DNA of 64,000 bases, taken from contig JADJOF010000003.1 of NCBI GenBank assembly GCA_016713885.1, positions 186,001 through 250,000 of the forward strand. Reading direction: 5' to 3'. The position numbers and the translations under genes were made by a program. This DNA comes from Bdellovibrionales bacterium (GTDB lineage: Bacteria > Bdellovibrionota > Bdellovibrionia > Bdellovibrionales > JAMPXM01). Below are positions 10,981 through 19,694 of this stretch, piece after piece. The notes beneath the pieces were generated by a model that worked only from the letters and a program-made list of their open reading frames with translations, did not search any database and was not told the origin of the DNA. Position 1 is the first letter of the stretch, and every line of letters begins with the position of its first letter.

Positions 10981-11595
10981 ATGAATATGATGATGAAAAA
11001 CATGAATGCAAAATTACTGTCGACGACTCTTTTGTCTGTTGGAGTTGCAGCGATGACAGCCTGCACGCCAAAGACGCCGACATTGTCGAAAGAGACGAAC
11101 GTTGAATTGGTGCAGGACATGATGGACCAGCCGGCGCTGAAAGCTCAGGATTACGAGCCTTCAAATCCGACCAAGGGTTCGTCGCGCCTGCCGCCAGTCG
11201 GCACGGTCCCGGTGGGTTACACTCCGTACAAGTACACTGGTAACCCGGCTGAAGCGGCTGCGAAATTGAAGAACCCGTATGCGGGTAACACGACGGCTGA
11301 AGTTCTTGAGCTTGGACGCAAGAAGTTCGAGATCTACTGCGCCCTTTGTCACGGATACACTGGAGCTGGCGACGGTCCAGTGGCTCCGAAGATGGCGCTT
11401 AAGCCGCCACCGCTCACGAGCGAGAAAATCAACACGATGTCTGACGGTGGGATTTTTCATATCATCACCGACGGTCAGGGTGTGATGTCTTCGTATGCAC
11501 AACAGCTCGTGAATGAGAACGACCGTTGGGCGATTGTTAACTATGTCCGAAGTTTGCAGAAATTGGCGAAGAGCACTGGCGGATCGGCCAAGTAA
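10981..11595 (+). CDS. actE: Alternative complex III subunit ActE, monohaem cytochrome c lipoprotein
   Basis: A 204-residue exported cytochrome. The N terminus is a lipoprotein signal peptide ending in the lipobox-like AMTAC, so the mature protein should be anchored at Cys28. One haem site, CALCH, lies near residues 120-124, with a candidate methionine ligand in GQGVMSSYA near residue 165 and the usual C-terminal helix WAIVNYVRSLQ. ActE receives electrons from the ActA/ActB core. Spacing to actF is 15 bp. Confidence 0.9.
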   Translation: MNMMMKNMNAKLLSTTLLSVGVAAMTACTPKTPTLSKETNVELVQDMMDQPALKAQDYEPSNPTKGSSRLPPVGTVPVGYTPYKYTGNPAEAAAKLKNPYAGNTTAEVLELGRKKFEIYCALCHGYTGAGDGPVAPKMALKPPPLTSEKINTMSDGGIFHIITDGQGVMSSYAQQLVNENDRWAIVNYVRSLQKLAKSTGGSAK

Positions 11596-11610
11596 GTAGG
11601 GAGTTTTCTA

Positions 11611-12816
11611 ATGGCGAATCATTCAGCAAATCACGCAGCTCCGATGCCTGGGCAGTTTGTTCCAAGCCAGACGCTTCGAACGATCTATTCGGTTGCGATC
11701 TTCCTTGGCCTTGTGCTTTTCGGCTTGGCCCTATTTAAAGACGGCGACCGCGCTTGGTATGGCTTTTTGACGGCGTTTATGTATTGGACAAACTTGGCGC
11801 TGGGCGGTCTGTTTTTTGCGGCCATTCAGCACGTCACCAAGGCCGGTTGGTCCGTGAACATTCGTCGAATTGCCGAGTCGTTCACTGCGTTCCTTCCCAT
11901 TGCGGCCATTGGTGCAGTTGTTCTGCTTCTCGGTTCAAAGCACCTTTATATCTGGCTTGATTCCGACGTCGTGGCGAAGGATGCGATTCTTCAAGGTAAG
12001 TCGGCGTACTTGAATCCGACGTTCTTTGTGATTCGTCTGGTGGTTTTCTTTGGTCTTTGGCTTACATTCTCAAAGCTGATCGTTGGCAATTCTCTTAAGC
12101 AAGATCAGGATGGCGACACGAAGTGGACGTTGAAAAACGTCGGGCTTTCGATTGCGTTTCTTTTCACGTTTGCGCTTTCGTACTCGCTGTTTTCGGTGGA
12201 TACGTTGATGTCGCTTCAGCCGCATTGGTTCTCGACGATCTGGGGGATCTATAACTTCGCCGGGCTCTTTCAGAGCTTCCTGGCGATGCTGATTCTTTTC
12301 GTGATCTACTCGATGAAAAAAGGCTGGCTTCGGGGCTTGGTGAGTGAAGATCACCTTCACGATCTTGGTAAGTTCCTTAAAGGCTTTACCGTCTTTATGG
12401 CTTATATTGGCTTTTCGCAGTTCATTTTGATTTGGTACGCGAACCTTCCAGAGGAAACGATTTTCTATCTCGCTCGCTCAAACGGCTGGTGGATGGCGAT
12501 CTCGTTCTCGCTCCTTATTTTGAAGTTTGCAGTGCCATTCCTCCTGCTCTTGCCTCGTTGGGCAAAGCGGACGCCCAGCCACTTGGCGATGGTTTCGGTT
12601 TTGATTTTGATCATGCAGTACGTTGATATTCACTGGATGGTATACCCAAACCTCGACCCTTATAGCCCGCACTTTTCGTGGCAAGAGGTCGGACCCTTTG
12701 CGCTACTGGGGGGCTTATTCCTCTGGTCGGTGACAGGGTTCCTGTCGAAGAATAAGCTTGTTCCCGTGAAAGACCCGCGTATCGACGAGTCGATTCACCA
12801 CCACGTGGTTTACTAA
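11611..12816 (+). CDS. actF: Alternative complex III subunit ActF (NrfD-like membrane protein)
   Basis: A 401-residue integral membrane protein with about ten predicted segments, the second NrfD-like subunit of alternative complex III and paralogous to ActC. The stretch YWTNLALGGLFFAAIQHVTKAGWS and the later HWFSTIWGIYNFAGLFQSF match the ActF pattern. It closes the act operon: a strong terminator follows and no cytochrome oxidase genes come after it, unlike many ACIII operons where cox genes are attached. The terminal oxidase must be encoded elsewhere. Confidence 0.9.
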   Translation: MANHSANHAAPMPGQFVPSQTLRTIYSVAIFLGLVLFGLALFKDGDRAWYGFLTAFMYWTNLALGGLFFAAIQHVTKAGWSVNIRRIAESFTAFLPIAAIGAVVLLLGSKHLYIWLDSDVVAKDAILQGKSAYLNPTFFVIRLVVFFGLWLTFSKLIVGNSLKQDQDGDTKWTLKNVGLSIAFLFTFALSYSLFSVDTLMSLQPHWFSTIWGIYNFAGLFQSFLAMLILFVIYSMKKGWLRGLVSEDHLHDLGKFLKGFTVFMAYIGFSQFILIWYANLPEETIFYLARSNGWWMAISFSLLILKFAVPFLLLLPRWAKRTPSHLAMVSVLILIMQYVDIHWMVYPNLDPYSPHFSWQEVGPFALLGGLFLWSVTGFLSKNKLVPVKDPRIDESIHHHVVY

Positions 12817-12849
12817 CGTCGCGACGAGCCAGCCGCTCGGAGGAAGCAG

Positions 12850-12876
12850 AGCCCGCCGCTTGGTGGGCTTTTCTTT
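12850..12876 (+). terminator. Rho-independent terminator of the act operon
   Basis: An 8-bp stem AGCCCGCC / GGTGGGCT (one G-T pair) with a GCTT loop is followed by TTTTCTTTT. It lies 33 bp after the actF stop and well before thrS at 13059. Confidence 0.85.
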
Positions 12877-13058
12877 TGGAGTGGGACGTGTTGGCCGATG
12901 GACGGAAGGTGGGCGGCGGGTGCGGAGGAGTGCCCCCGTTGCTCTGCGTAATGATCGATGGGGTCCGGTCGCCTCTGATGCGGGCTGAAGCTGTTACCTT
13001 GAAATCACAGTCGTTTTGGGCTAAGCTTTAAACCTATGTTCAGTGTGTATTCGATTTC

Positions 13059-15092
13059 ATGAAGCCCACCACAATCACTCTCCCTGACGGGAAATCAATA
13101 GGCTTTGATCATTCACCCAGCGTTTTGGAAGTGGCCCAATCCATAGGGGCTGGACTTGCCAAGGCAACGCTTGGGGCGAAATTCAATGGGGAACCGACCG
13201 TTCGCGACCTGCGTGAGCATGTTCCGGATGGAACAAAGATCGAAATCGTCACAGCAAAGACCGCTGACGGTGTGAACGTGATTCGTCACTCGGCGGCCCA
13301 CATCATGGCGCAGGCGGTACAGTCGCTCTGGCCAGACGTGAAGGTCACGATTGGTCCCGTTGTCGACAATGGTTTTTATTACGATTTTGATAGCCCACGC
13401 ACCTTCTCCACTGACGATTTTGAAAAGATCGAGAAGGCGATGGGAAAAATCATCGCGGCCGATCTTGAGATTCGTCGCGAAGAGGTAGAGTGGCAGAAAG
13501 CCAAGGATCTCTTCTCGAAGCTTGGCGAGAAGTTCAAGCTTGAGTTGATCGACGACATCATTGCGAAGTCAGGCGAGAAGACGGTTGGTATTTACCACAA
13601 TGGCGATCAGTGGTTTGATCTATGCCGTGGTCCTCACGTACAGCGTACGGGGCAGATCAAGGCTGTGAAGTTGATGTCGATTGCAGGAGCTTACTGGCGT
13701 GGCGATGAAAAGCGCGAGCAGCTCCAGCGTCTCTACGCAACGGCATTTGCGGACAAGAAGGATCTTGATCTTTACTTGTCGCGACTTGAAGAAGCAAAAA
13801 AACGCGATCATCGGAAACTTGGAAAAGATCTTGGTCTTTTCATGTTTCATCCCTATGCGCCTGGTTCGCCTTTTTTTACCGGCAAAGGTTCGACGATCTA
13901 CAACGAACTTGTGACGTTGATGCGCGATCTGTATCGCGAGTTTGGCTATCAAGAGGTGATTACGCCTCAGATCTTTGACATCGAACTTTTTAAAACGTCG
14001 GGTCACTATCAGAACTATCGCGAGAACATGTATTTTGCGCAGATCGATCACACGGCGCAAAAAGACAAGGTCGAGGGTGTGGATGTTCGGCAGGCTTCGA
14101 TGAAGCCGATGAACTGTCCTTCGCACTGCTTGATGTTTGCGGCCGATAAACACTCGTATCGTGAACTGCCGCTCAGGATTGCCGACTTTGGTCGTCTGCA
14201 TCGCTTTGAGCGTTCAGGCGTCATGCATGGCTTGACTCGTGTTCGCACGTTCTGCCAGGACGACGCGCATATTTTCTGTCGACGCGATCAGATGCAAGAA
14301 GAGATCGTGAGCTTTATGAAGCTCACGACGAAGACCTATGAGCTTTTGGGAATGAAGGACTTTAAACTCTTGGTCGCAACTCGTCCCGAGAGCCGAATGG
14401 GCTCGGATGAGATTTGGGAGCAGAGTGAGAAGGCTTTGATGCATGGGCTTGAGTCGCTCGGGCTTCCTTATGGAATCAGCCCTGGCGAAGGCGCGTTTTA
14501 CGGGCCGAAGATTGAGATTCACTTTGTGGATGCGATCGGCCGGAGCTGGCAGCTTGGAACAATTCAAGTCGACTTCAATTTGCCCGAGGCGTTTGGCCTT
14601 GAGTACATCGGTGAGGACAATCATCCTCATCGGCCCGTCATGCTCCACCGAGCCATCTTAGGTTCGCTTGAGCGTTTCATCGGGATCTATATTGAGCACA
14701 CCGGTGGCAAGTTCCCAACTTGGCTTTGTCCACAACAGGTTGTGATCTTGAATGTGACCGATAAGCAGACGGCGTATGCTGAAGAGTGCTTAAATGCGCT
14801 GAAAGCGATTGGTGTTCGCGTCGATTTTGATAGGCGAAATGTTTAGCTTGGCTTTAAGATTCGCGAAGCACAGCTGCAAAAGATTCCGTACATGCTCGTT
14901 GTTGGCGATCAAGAGGTTCAGGACAAGACGGTGACTGTTCGGTTAAACGATGGTCGCAATGTGAATGGACTGCCGTTTGCTGATTTTGTGAGTTTGATTC
15001 AAAAAGAAATGAAAGAGCGGAGCATCGAGAGCCAGGTGGCTCAGAAGGCTGCTCCAAAAGATTCGATTTCTGACCAGGAGGTTAGTCATTAA
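13059..15092 (+). CDS. thrS: Threonyl-tRNA synthetase ThrS; in-frame TAG
   Basis: ThrS charges tRNA-Thr. The domains appear in the normal order: TGS domain (TITLPDGKSIGFD at residue 4), the editing domain with HSAAHIMAQA and the zinc-site motif, the class II catalytic core with MNCPSHCLMF (Zn cysteine) and RVRTFCQDDAHIF, motif 3 in GEDNHPHRPVMLHRAILGSLERF, and the anticodon-binding domain. A TAG at 14844-14846 splits that last domain: RRNV is followed in the same frame by LGFKIREAQLQKIPYMLVVG, a highly conserved stretch where Lys or Glu is expected at the stop. Total 677 codons. Loss of the last 82 residues would be expected to inactivate an essential enzyme, so a base error (AAG or GAG read as TAG) is most likely. 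No strong ribosome-binding site precedes the ATG. Confidence 0.93.
15076..15090 (+). promoter_or_regulatory. Ribosome-binding site and ATT start codon of infC
   Basis: A consensus AGGAGG at 15076-15081 stands six bases before ATT at 15088-15090. No ATG, GTG or TTG occurs in the infC frame between here and residue 127 inside the conserved core, so ATT is the only reasonable start. IF3 genes of other bacteria are known to start at AUU, which lets IF3 repress its own translation by rejecting non-standard starts. The ATT shares its last base with the thrS stop TAA. Confidence 0.85.
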
Positions 15093-15966
15093 CGCAGGTG
15101 GTTTTGGTCGTCCCCCAGGGGGCGGCGGTTTTGGTGGCGGTTCAGGTGGTCCCGGTCGTCCTGGTCTCCCAGGAGTTCCTGGAGTTCCAGGTGCGCCAAG
15201 TGCTTCTGGCGGTCCAGGCGTTCCCGGTGTTCCCGGAGCCCCCGGTGCACCAGGTGCACCAAGACCCGGTGGTTTTGGTGGTCCTCGCCCTGGCGGTTTT
15301 GGCGGTGGCGGCGGTGGAACCGGTGGCGGACAGGGTGCGCCTGCTGGTGGTGCGCGATCGTTTGATCGTGGCCCACGACGTGGAGCTCCTCAACAAAAGG
15401 AAGGCCCACGCGTCAATCGCGAGATTCGCGCTCCTGAGGTTCGTGTTATCGATGAAGATGGTACGATGCTTGGGATTTTCCCGCCTTTCGAGGCACTGCG
15501 AATGGCCGAAGCGAAAGGCCTGGATTTGATCGAGGTCGCTCCGACAGCGAAACCTCCAACTTGTAAGATCGCCGACTTTGGTAAGTACAAGTATGAGTTG
15601 AAAAAGAAAGAGCATGAGGCTCGTAAGAATCAGACTGTGATCACGATCAAGGAGATTCAGCTTCGTCCGCGGACGGAGCAGCACGATCTTGACGTGAAAA
15701 TGCGTCAGGCGCGTGGCTTCTTGCTTGAGGGCGATAAAGTTAAGGTGAACCTTCGCTTCTACGGTCGCGAGATGGCTCACCAAGAGCTTGGTTTCGCGCT
15801 TTTGCAAAAAGTGATTTCGGCTCTCAGTGATCTTGCTATTATCGAAGCCAATCCAAAGATGGAAGGGAAGCAGCTCTTCGTTCTTTTGGCTCCGGATCCG
15901 GTGAAGGTGAAGGAATTCGAAAAGAAACAAGCGGCTGAAGGTGGCGAGAAAAAGCCGACAGAATAG
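15088..15966 (+). CDS. infC: Translation initiation factor IF3 with a collagen-like N-terminal extension
   Basis: IF3 binds the 30S subunit, checks the initiator tRNA and prevents premature 50S joining. The conserved core starts at residue 109 (VNREIRAPEVRVID) and runs through MLGIFPPFEALRMAEAKGLD, the linker, and the C-domain (ITIKEIQLRPRTEQHDLDVK), ending with a short Lys/Glu tail. It is preceded by about 108 residues made mostly of Gly, Pro, Arg and Ala, with a run of Gly-X-Pro triplets at residues 20-58. This gives 292 residues against about 180 for a typical IF3. The start is ATT at 15088 with an excellent ribosome-binding site (see separate entry). The extension has no stop codon in frame and no alternative start, so it is probably translated. 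rpmI and rplT, the usual next genes, are 8 kb away. Confidence 0.92.
   Translation: MNAGGFGRPPGGGGFGGGSGGPGRPGLPGVPGVPGAPSASGGPGVPGVPGAPGAPGAPRPGGFGGPRPGGFGGGGGGTGGGQGAPAGGARSFDRGPRRGAPQQKEGPRVNREIRAPEVRVIDEDGTMLGIFPPFEALRMAEAKGLDLIEVAPTAKPPTCKIADFGKYKYELKKKEHEARKNQTVITIKEIQLRPRTEQHDLDVKMRQARGFLLEGDKVKVNLRFYGREMAHQELGFALLQKVISALSDLAIIEANPKMEGKQLFVLLAPDPVKVKEFEKKQAAEGGEKKPTE
15145..15261 (+). repeat. Collagen-like Gly-X-Pro triplet repeat inside infC
   Basis: Thirteen consecutive triplets encode GGP GRP GLP GVP GVP GAP SAS GGP GVP GVP GAP GAP GAP: all but one begin with Gly and have Pro in the third position. The DNA is correspondingly repetitive (GGTGCACCA, GGTGTTCCC and variants), so expansion or contraction by slippage is plausible. 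Glycine/phenylalanine-rich and polyglycine stretches flank it on both sides. Confidence 0.85.
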
Positions 15967-15990
15967 AAGTCGGTTTTGAGCGTGAAAAAT

Positions 15991-16027
15991 AAAAAAGCTG
16001 AGTCGATACCGACTCAGCTTTTTTTAT
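15991..16027. terminator. Bidirectional Rho-independent terminator after infC
   Basis: A run of A6, a perfect 9-bp stem GCTGAGTCG / CGACTCAGC with an ATAC loop, and a T7 run follow the infC stop by about 25 bp. The symmetric A and T tracts mean it can also stop transcripts of the converging minus-strand gene at 16043. Confidence 0.92.
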
Positions 16028-16042
16028 TTGTGCGTTTATAAA

Positions 16043-16669
16043 CTAGCGAACCGGGCCGTCATACTTTTCGATCTTCGTTTCGCCGTTTGAGTCGGTGGTG
16101 ACGCGATCGAGTCCCGGGCTGATGTAGTAGGTGTTACAGATCTGGCCCTGAAGAATCGCACCGCTTGTTGAGAGTGCAGCGCCAATAGATCCGGGGAGCG
16201 CTTCTGCGGCGCGGGCGTCAGCGGCGCAGCGGTTTTTAAGATCGTCATCACTGACCCAATAGTGCCGATCAAAGCGCTGCACAGAAAACCGAAGGTCGGC
16301 CTGTTCAGAGCGAATGGCGTAGCGACAGTGCATCGTCGTTGGTTGGCCGGTTTTGGCATGTGACTCGACAAATGGCTGAGAGAGCGACATCGCCGTTTCG
16401 GCAACACCGAGCAGTTCGGCTGCAGCTCGAATCTGGGCTTTGAGCTTCTGTGTTTGCAGAACGCAGCCCGAACCCATTTCGTTTTGCTGACCTTCGAATG
16501 TCATCCGCATTAGTTTGCGGGAATTGGTCATCAGCAAGCAGTCTTTCTTGTAACTGTCCATGCACTCGTAGTCATCGGCCGTTCCGATATGAGCCATGGC
16601 CGACTCCGATAGGCCAACGAGACATGCAAGGAGCAGAAAGTGACAAAGCAGGGCGTTTCGCTTGCGCAT
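16043..16669 (-). CDS. Secreted cysteine-containing protein of unknown function
   Basis: A 208-residue protein with a signal peptide (about residues 1-26, ending near ESAMA). Its mature part has eight cysteines or so, several in pairs (YECMDSYKKDCLL, GSGCVLQ, MHCRYA, KNRCAADA, GQICNTYY), which fits a disulphide-stabilised periplasmic or outer protein. I do not recognise a family. It converges on infC and is separated from the next upstream minus gene by about 100 bp. Confidence 0.6.
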   Translation of the reverse strand: MRKRNALLCHFLLLACLVGLSESAMAHIGTADDYECMDSYKKDCLLMTNSRKLMRMTFEGQQNEMGSGCVLQTQKLKAQIRAAAELLGVAETAMSLSQPFVESHAKTGQPTTMHCRYAIRSEQADLRFSVQRFDRHYWVSDDDLKNRCAADARAAEALPGSIGAALSTSGAILQGQICNTYYISPGLDRVTTDSNGETKIEKYDGPVR

Positions 16670-16772
16670 AATAAGCCTCCATTTGATTCAGAAGCGGAAT
16701 AATGATTCTGGGGAATCGACCTCACGGTACAAGGGAGGCGGTGCAAGTTACGGGCAAGTTGCCGACATCGAC

Positions 16773-17978
16773 TTACTGCCGGCCTTCGCCCCAACGGGCT
16801 TCGAGGCTATCCCGGGCCTTGGAGCTGACGCGGCCAGGTTGTTCAAAACGACTGACAATGCTGGCCATTGGTTCGATCCGATTTTCGGCCCACTGGATGA
16901 GGCAATAGGCTTCGGCATTGCCGTAGTCGAGAGCGACGGTTTGGTCGAAATCAAAGAGGCGATGGTACCGGTCCATTGTCACAAGGCTGAGGGCAGATCG
17001 CCGGCTGAAGGCAAGCTGCCTTGTCTGGTTGATCAGATCGCGAATGCGCTGATCGCGGGACTCAGTCGAGAGCTGGTTGACTTGCTCAGAGGTGAGCGAG
17101 CGTCGACTCGTCAGCGCTGTCATGGCGTCGGTGACGATATTGGTTCTGATTCTCAGCTGAAGACAGGTCTCATCAAGAAGGCGATCGAGTTCGCCATCGG
17201 GGGTGACCACAGCAGAGGGGATTTGCAGTGCTTTGGCGATGGTTGCAAAATAGCGATCGAGAGGAATCTGGGTTTGCTCGATCACGGGTGTCTCGCGGGC
17301 CGTCGGCCAATGCAGGCGTCGGAAGCCTCCGCGGGAAGGTGAGAGATAGCCGGCCTTTACGACATTTGAAAACGCCGACGCTGCCGTTGGAAATGTGAAG
17401 GCTGGGTAGATAAAGTTTGAAGCGGGAACGGTGGCCGAGAGTAGCTCCGGTGTGCCTGATGGCTTTATCGCCTTGATCAGCCACACATGATTTTTTGGAC
17501 GATCGGTGATGAGAAACGCGCCTGCTTGCACGGAATCGCGACTGATAGGCAGTAGAACGGAGTCTTCTTGCAGCGTTTTCGTATTCGTCTGCTCGAGAAG
17601 ATACAGCAAAAAACGTTTGAAGCGAACTTTTTGGTCTTGGATAGAGTCAAACTGCGCCGTTTGATTTGTGAGTCGTTGACCATTTCGCATTTGGACCGAG
17701 AAATCGAGTTGGTGCTCAAACGAAAAGACCGCGTGCAGATAGTAAATGAAGTCTGCACAGTCCATCTCGACATTCAGATAGTCTCGATCTTGTGCGGCTT
17801 GAAGCGCCATCTCGATATGGACGTCGCGACTCTCGATCCATTGGCTGAAACGGTCCTGCCAACTGGCATTCCAGGTCGCGGTGCTCGCCCAGGCAGCAGA
17901 CTGCGCCTGAGCGGCGCCAAAGATGATGGTCGCCACAACAATCGCGCGCGCCAAAAAGCTTTGGCGGTGCCGGTTCAT
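16773..17978 (-). CDS. Secreted protein, possible NlpC/P60- or papain-like fold (tentative)
   Basis: A 401-residue protein with a signal peptide ending near AQSAAWA. Residues about 70-80 read MDCADFIYYLHAVFSFEHQLDF in the family position of a catalytic Cys helix, and about 80 residues later DSVQAGAFLI is followed by KNHVWLIKAI, where a His starts a beta strand. That Cys-helix then strand-His order is what NlpC/P60 and related papain-like hydrolases show, but I cannot confirm a family. The C-terminal 150 residues are helical and charged. The gene is joined to the 473-residue gene upstream by an ATGA overlap, so the two are expressed together. Confidence 0.55.
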   Translation of the reverse strand: MNRHRQSFLARAIVVATIIFGAAQAQSAAWASTATWNASWQDRFSQWIESRDVHIEMALQAAQDRDYLNVEMDCADFIYYLHAVFSFEHQLDFSVQMRNGQRLTNQTAQFDSIQDQKVRFKRFLLYLLEQTNTKTLQEDSVLLPISRDSVQAGAFLITDRPKNHVWLIKAIKPSGTPELLSATVPASNFIYPAFTFPTAASAFSNVVKAGYLSPSRGGFRRLHWPTARETPVIEQTQIPLDRYFATIAKALQIPSAVVTPDGELDRLLDETCLQLRIRTNIVTDAMTALTSRRSLTSEQVNQLSTESRDQRIRDLINQTRQLAFSRRSALSLVTMDRYHRLFDFDQTVALDYGNAEAYCLIQWAENRIEPMASIVSRFEQPGRVSSKARDSLEARWGEGRQ

Positions 17979-19396
17979 TTGCGACGGGCCTTGCTGTTCA
18001 AGGGCAATTCAGGTTTTTCACAGGCCGTGCCTTCACCGGGGTAGGTGAGTCGCGCGAGGCGATCGATTTGGTTAGAGAGAAGGGCCGTCCGCGCGACATA
18101 GGTACCGCCACGTTGAACGCGCTGGGATTGCGAGTTGACGGCATTGCCGCCAAACATGCCGTTTCCAAATTGGATGGGACTATCGCTTTCGAATATCAAT
18201 CGGTTGGCAATAGCGCGGGCGTCGTCTGAGTTTAGCACTTGGGTGAAGGAGCGCGAATCCCACTGCATAGCATTGCCGTTTCGATCAAGCGGAACGCGAA
18301 CGACGGTAGCGGTCACAGATGGCGCAACGGGATCGCTCATGCGCACGCTGATATTGATAAAATGCCAAGATTCATAGTGGTTCTCGTCGTTCATATGCCC
18401 TTGGCCAAACGTCGACGCATAGGTTGATCCAAACGTTTCGGCCCACCAGAATTTTTTGATATCAAACGAGAAGACAACGGTCTTTGTTTCGCCGCCTCCC
18501 GTTGGTGGTCTGATGACAGGAGGCAAGGGCAGTGTCGGGCTAGAGCAGTTGCCGGGAGAGGGAGGCACTTGGGGAACAGGAACCGGCTTTGTTTTTCCTT
18601 TAAGGGGGATAGCGGGTTCTTGTTGATAGGACGTGCGAAGGCGTTCGGAAAGGCAGCTCTCGTAGACGCGCCAGTCTTCAGCTTGTGCTCGCGTGACATA
18701 GTAGGGAGCTTTCTGGTCGCTTCGGAGAACGTGGAAGTAGATCACCTCACCGGTTAGGTTGACCTCCCACTCATTCCGCTGCTCAGCGCCTGGTGACTTG
18801 CGACCGAGATCGGCGCTTTTCACTTTGCTCATGAAGGTGTACATCGAAGGCGTCATTCCTTTTATGTACTCACGATCTTGAGAAGCTGGGTTTGCAAGCG
18901 ATGGATCGTAGAACTTGATCCATCCGCCGATGCTGAAGTCTTGTCCGACTTGCATGGATGTTGAGGTCTTGTAGCGATCTTCGGTCTTGCGATCAAACTT
19001 CGGCTCTTCGGCGATCGCGTAGGATGTGCCGATAAAGGTGCTGACAGGTGACTGCGGAGAGTTGATTCGACTTGCGCCGCAAACAGGAGTTCCGGCAAGG
19101 CCAATGACTTTCGCATGGGCGCCGTGAATGTGTTCTGGGATTTCGTTTACGACAAGTTTTGATTGAGTCGGGTTCTGATTGGCGAGAGTGTTCTGTGCCG
19201 ACGTTTCGACGACAGGAGTTTGGCTCCAGAGGCGAAGCAGGCCCATATTTCGAACTTCGGCTTGCGTCAGGGGGGCGGGAAGTGTTCGCGCTCGTTCGGG
19301 GAAGAGATCGGAGTTCTGTTGAGAGGGAGCCGCTTGTGAAGTGCTAACAGTGAGTAAAGCAATGAGCGAAAGCGATGACCGTAGAGACATTTTCAT
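17975..19396 (-). CDS. Secreted protein of unknown function, first gene of a two-gene operon
   Basis: A 473-residue exported protein; the signal peptide covers about the first 22 residues (SLSLIALLTVSTSQA). The body has no motif I know. It contains a proline-rich linker (about residues 245-285, VPVPQVPPSPGNCSSPTLPLPP region cut by Pro/Gly) that separates an N-terminal from a C-terminal domain. Two cysteines lie near the C-terminal end. It is translationally coupled to the downstream 401-residue secreted protein, suggesting that both act together in the envelope. Confidence 0.6.
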   Translation of the reverse strand: MKMSLRSSLSLIALLTVSTSQAAPSQQNSDLFPERARTLPAPLTQAEVRNMGLLRLWSQTPVVETSAQNTLANQNPTQSKLVVNEIPEHIHGAHAKVIGLAGTPVCGASRINSPQSPVSTFIGTSYAIAEEPKFDRKTEDRYKTSTSMQVGQDFSIGGWIKFYDPSLANPASQDREYIKGMTPSMYTFMSKVKSADLGRKSPGAEQRNEWEVNLTGEVIYFHVLRSDQKAPYYVTRAQAEDWRVYESCLSERLRTSYQQEPAIPLKGKTKPVPVPQVPPSPGNCSSPTLPLPPVIRPPTGGGETKTVVFSFDIKKFWWAETFGSTYASTFGQGHMNDENHYESWHFINISVRMSDPVAPSVTATVVRVPLDRNGNAMQWDSRSFTQVLNSDDARAIANRLIFESDSPIQFGNGMFGGNAVNSQSQRVQRGGTYVARTALLSNQIDRLARLTYPGEGTACEKPELPLNSKARRK

Positions 19397-19510
19397 CTGA
19401 AACCTAACCTAGCGAACCTATGAGCTGGATAAATGAGCCCAGCTCGACCTCTGGAAAATCCATTTCTTAAAGCCCCTAGAAGCAGATTCCTTGCCGTCGC
19501 CAAATGGAAC

Positions 19511-19518
19511 GATTTGTA
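19511..19518. repeat. Target-site duplication, left copy
   Basis: GATTTGTA directly precedes the left end of the IS and is repeated at 21225-21232 directly after the right end. Such a duplication is the signature of a transposition event. Confidence 0.85.
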
Positions 19519-19519
19519 A

Positions 19520-19537
19520 CAGCAATTCCCGGTCAGA
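19520..19537 (+). repeat. Left terminal inverted repeat of the first IS
   Basis: CAGCAATTCCCGGTCAGA, identical to the reverse complement of 21207-21224. Confidence 0.93.
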
Positions 19538-19694
19538 CTTAAAAGTGTGCGGCCCAACCGTCGAATATACTTGAGTTTTATCAACTGGGGGCTGCCGTGC
19601 GAGGTTTTTCTCTTGCAGATTCTTGATCGACAAAAAGTTCGACACAGTGACGGCGCAAGCCGTCACCTTCATGGGTTTTCGAATTTTTCCTAGC

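Noticed and set aside
13036..13062. An eight-codon upstream frame (MFSVYSIS) whose stop overlaps the thrS start, as an attenuation leader
   Set aside because: It has no threonine codons and no strong ribosome-binding site, and no alternative hairpins or T-box motif were visible around it.
15145..15261. CRISPR array or satellite repeat in infC
   Set aside because: The repeat unit is three codons long, varies at synonymous sites and stays in frame with IF3; there are no constant repeats with unique spacers anywhere in the window.
15142..15930. A 262-codon minus-strand frame opposite infC
   Set aside because: It is the reverse reading of the Gly/Pro repeat and the IF3 core; its composition (Arg/Thr/Trp-rich repeats) is a by-product of the repeat.
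16662..17342. A 226-codon plus-strand frame opposite the 401-residue secreted protein
   Set aside because: The minus-strand protein has a signal peptide and an ATGA-coupled partner; the plus frame lacks any recognisable feature.
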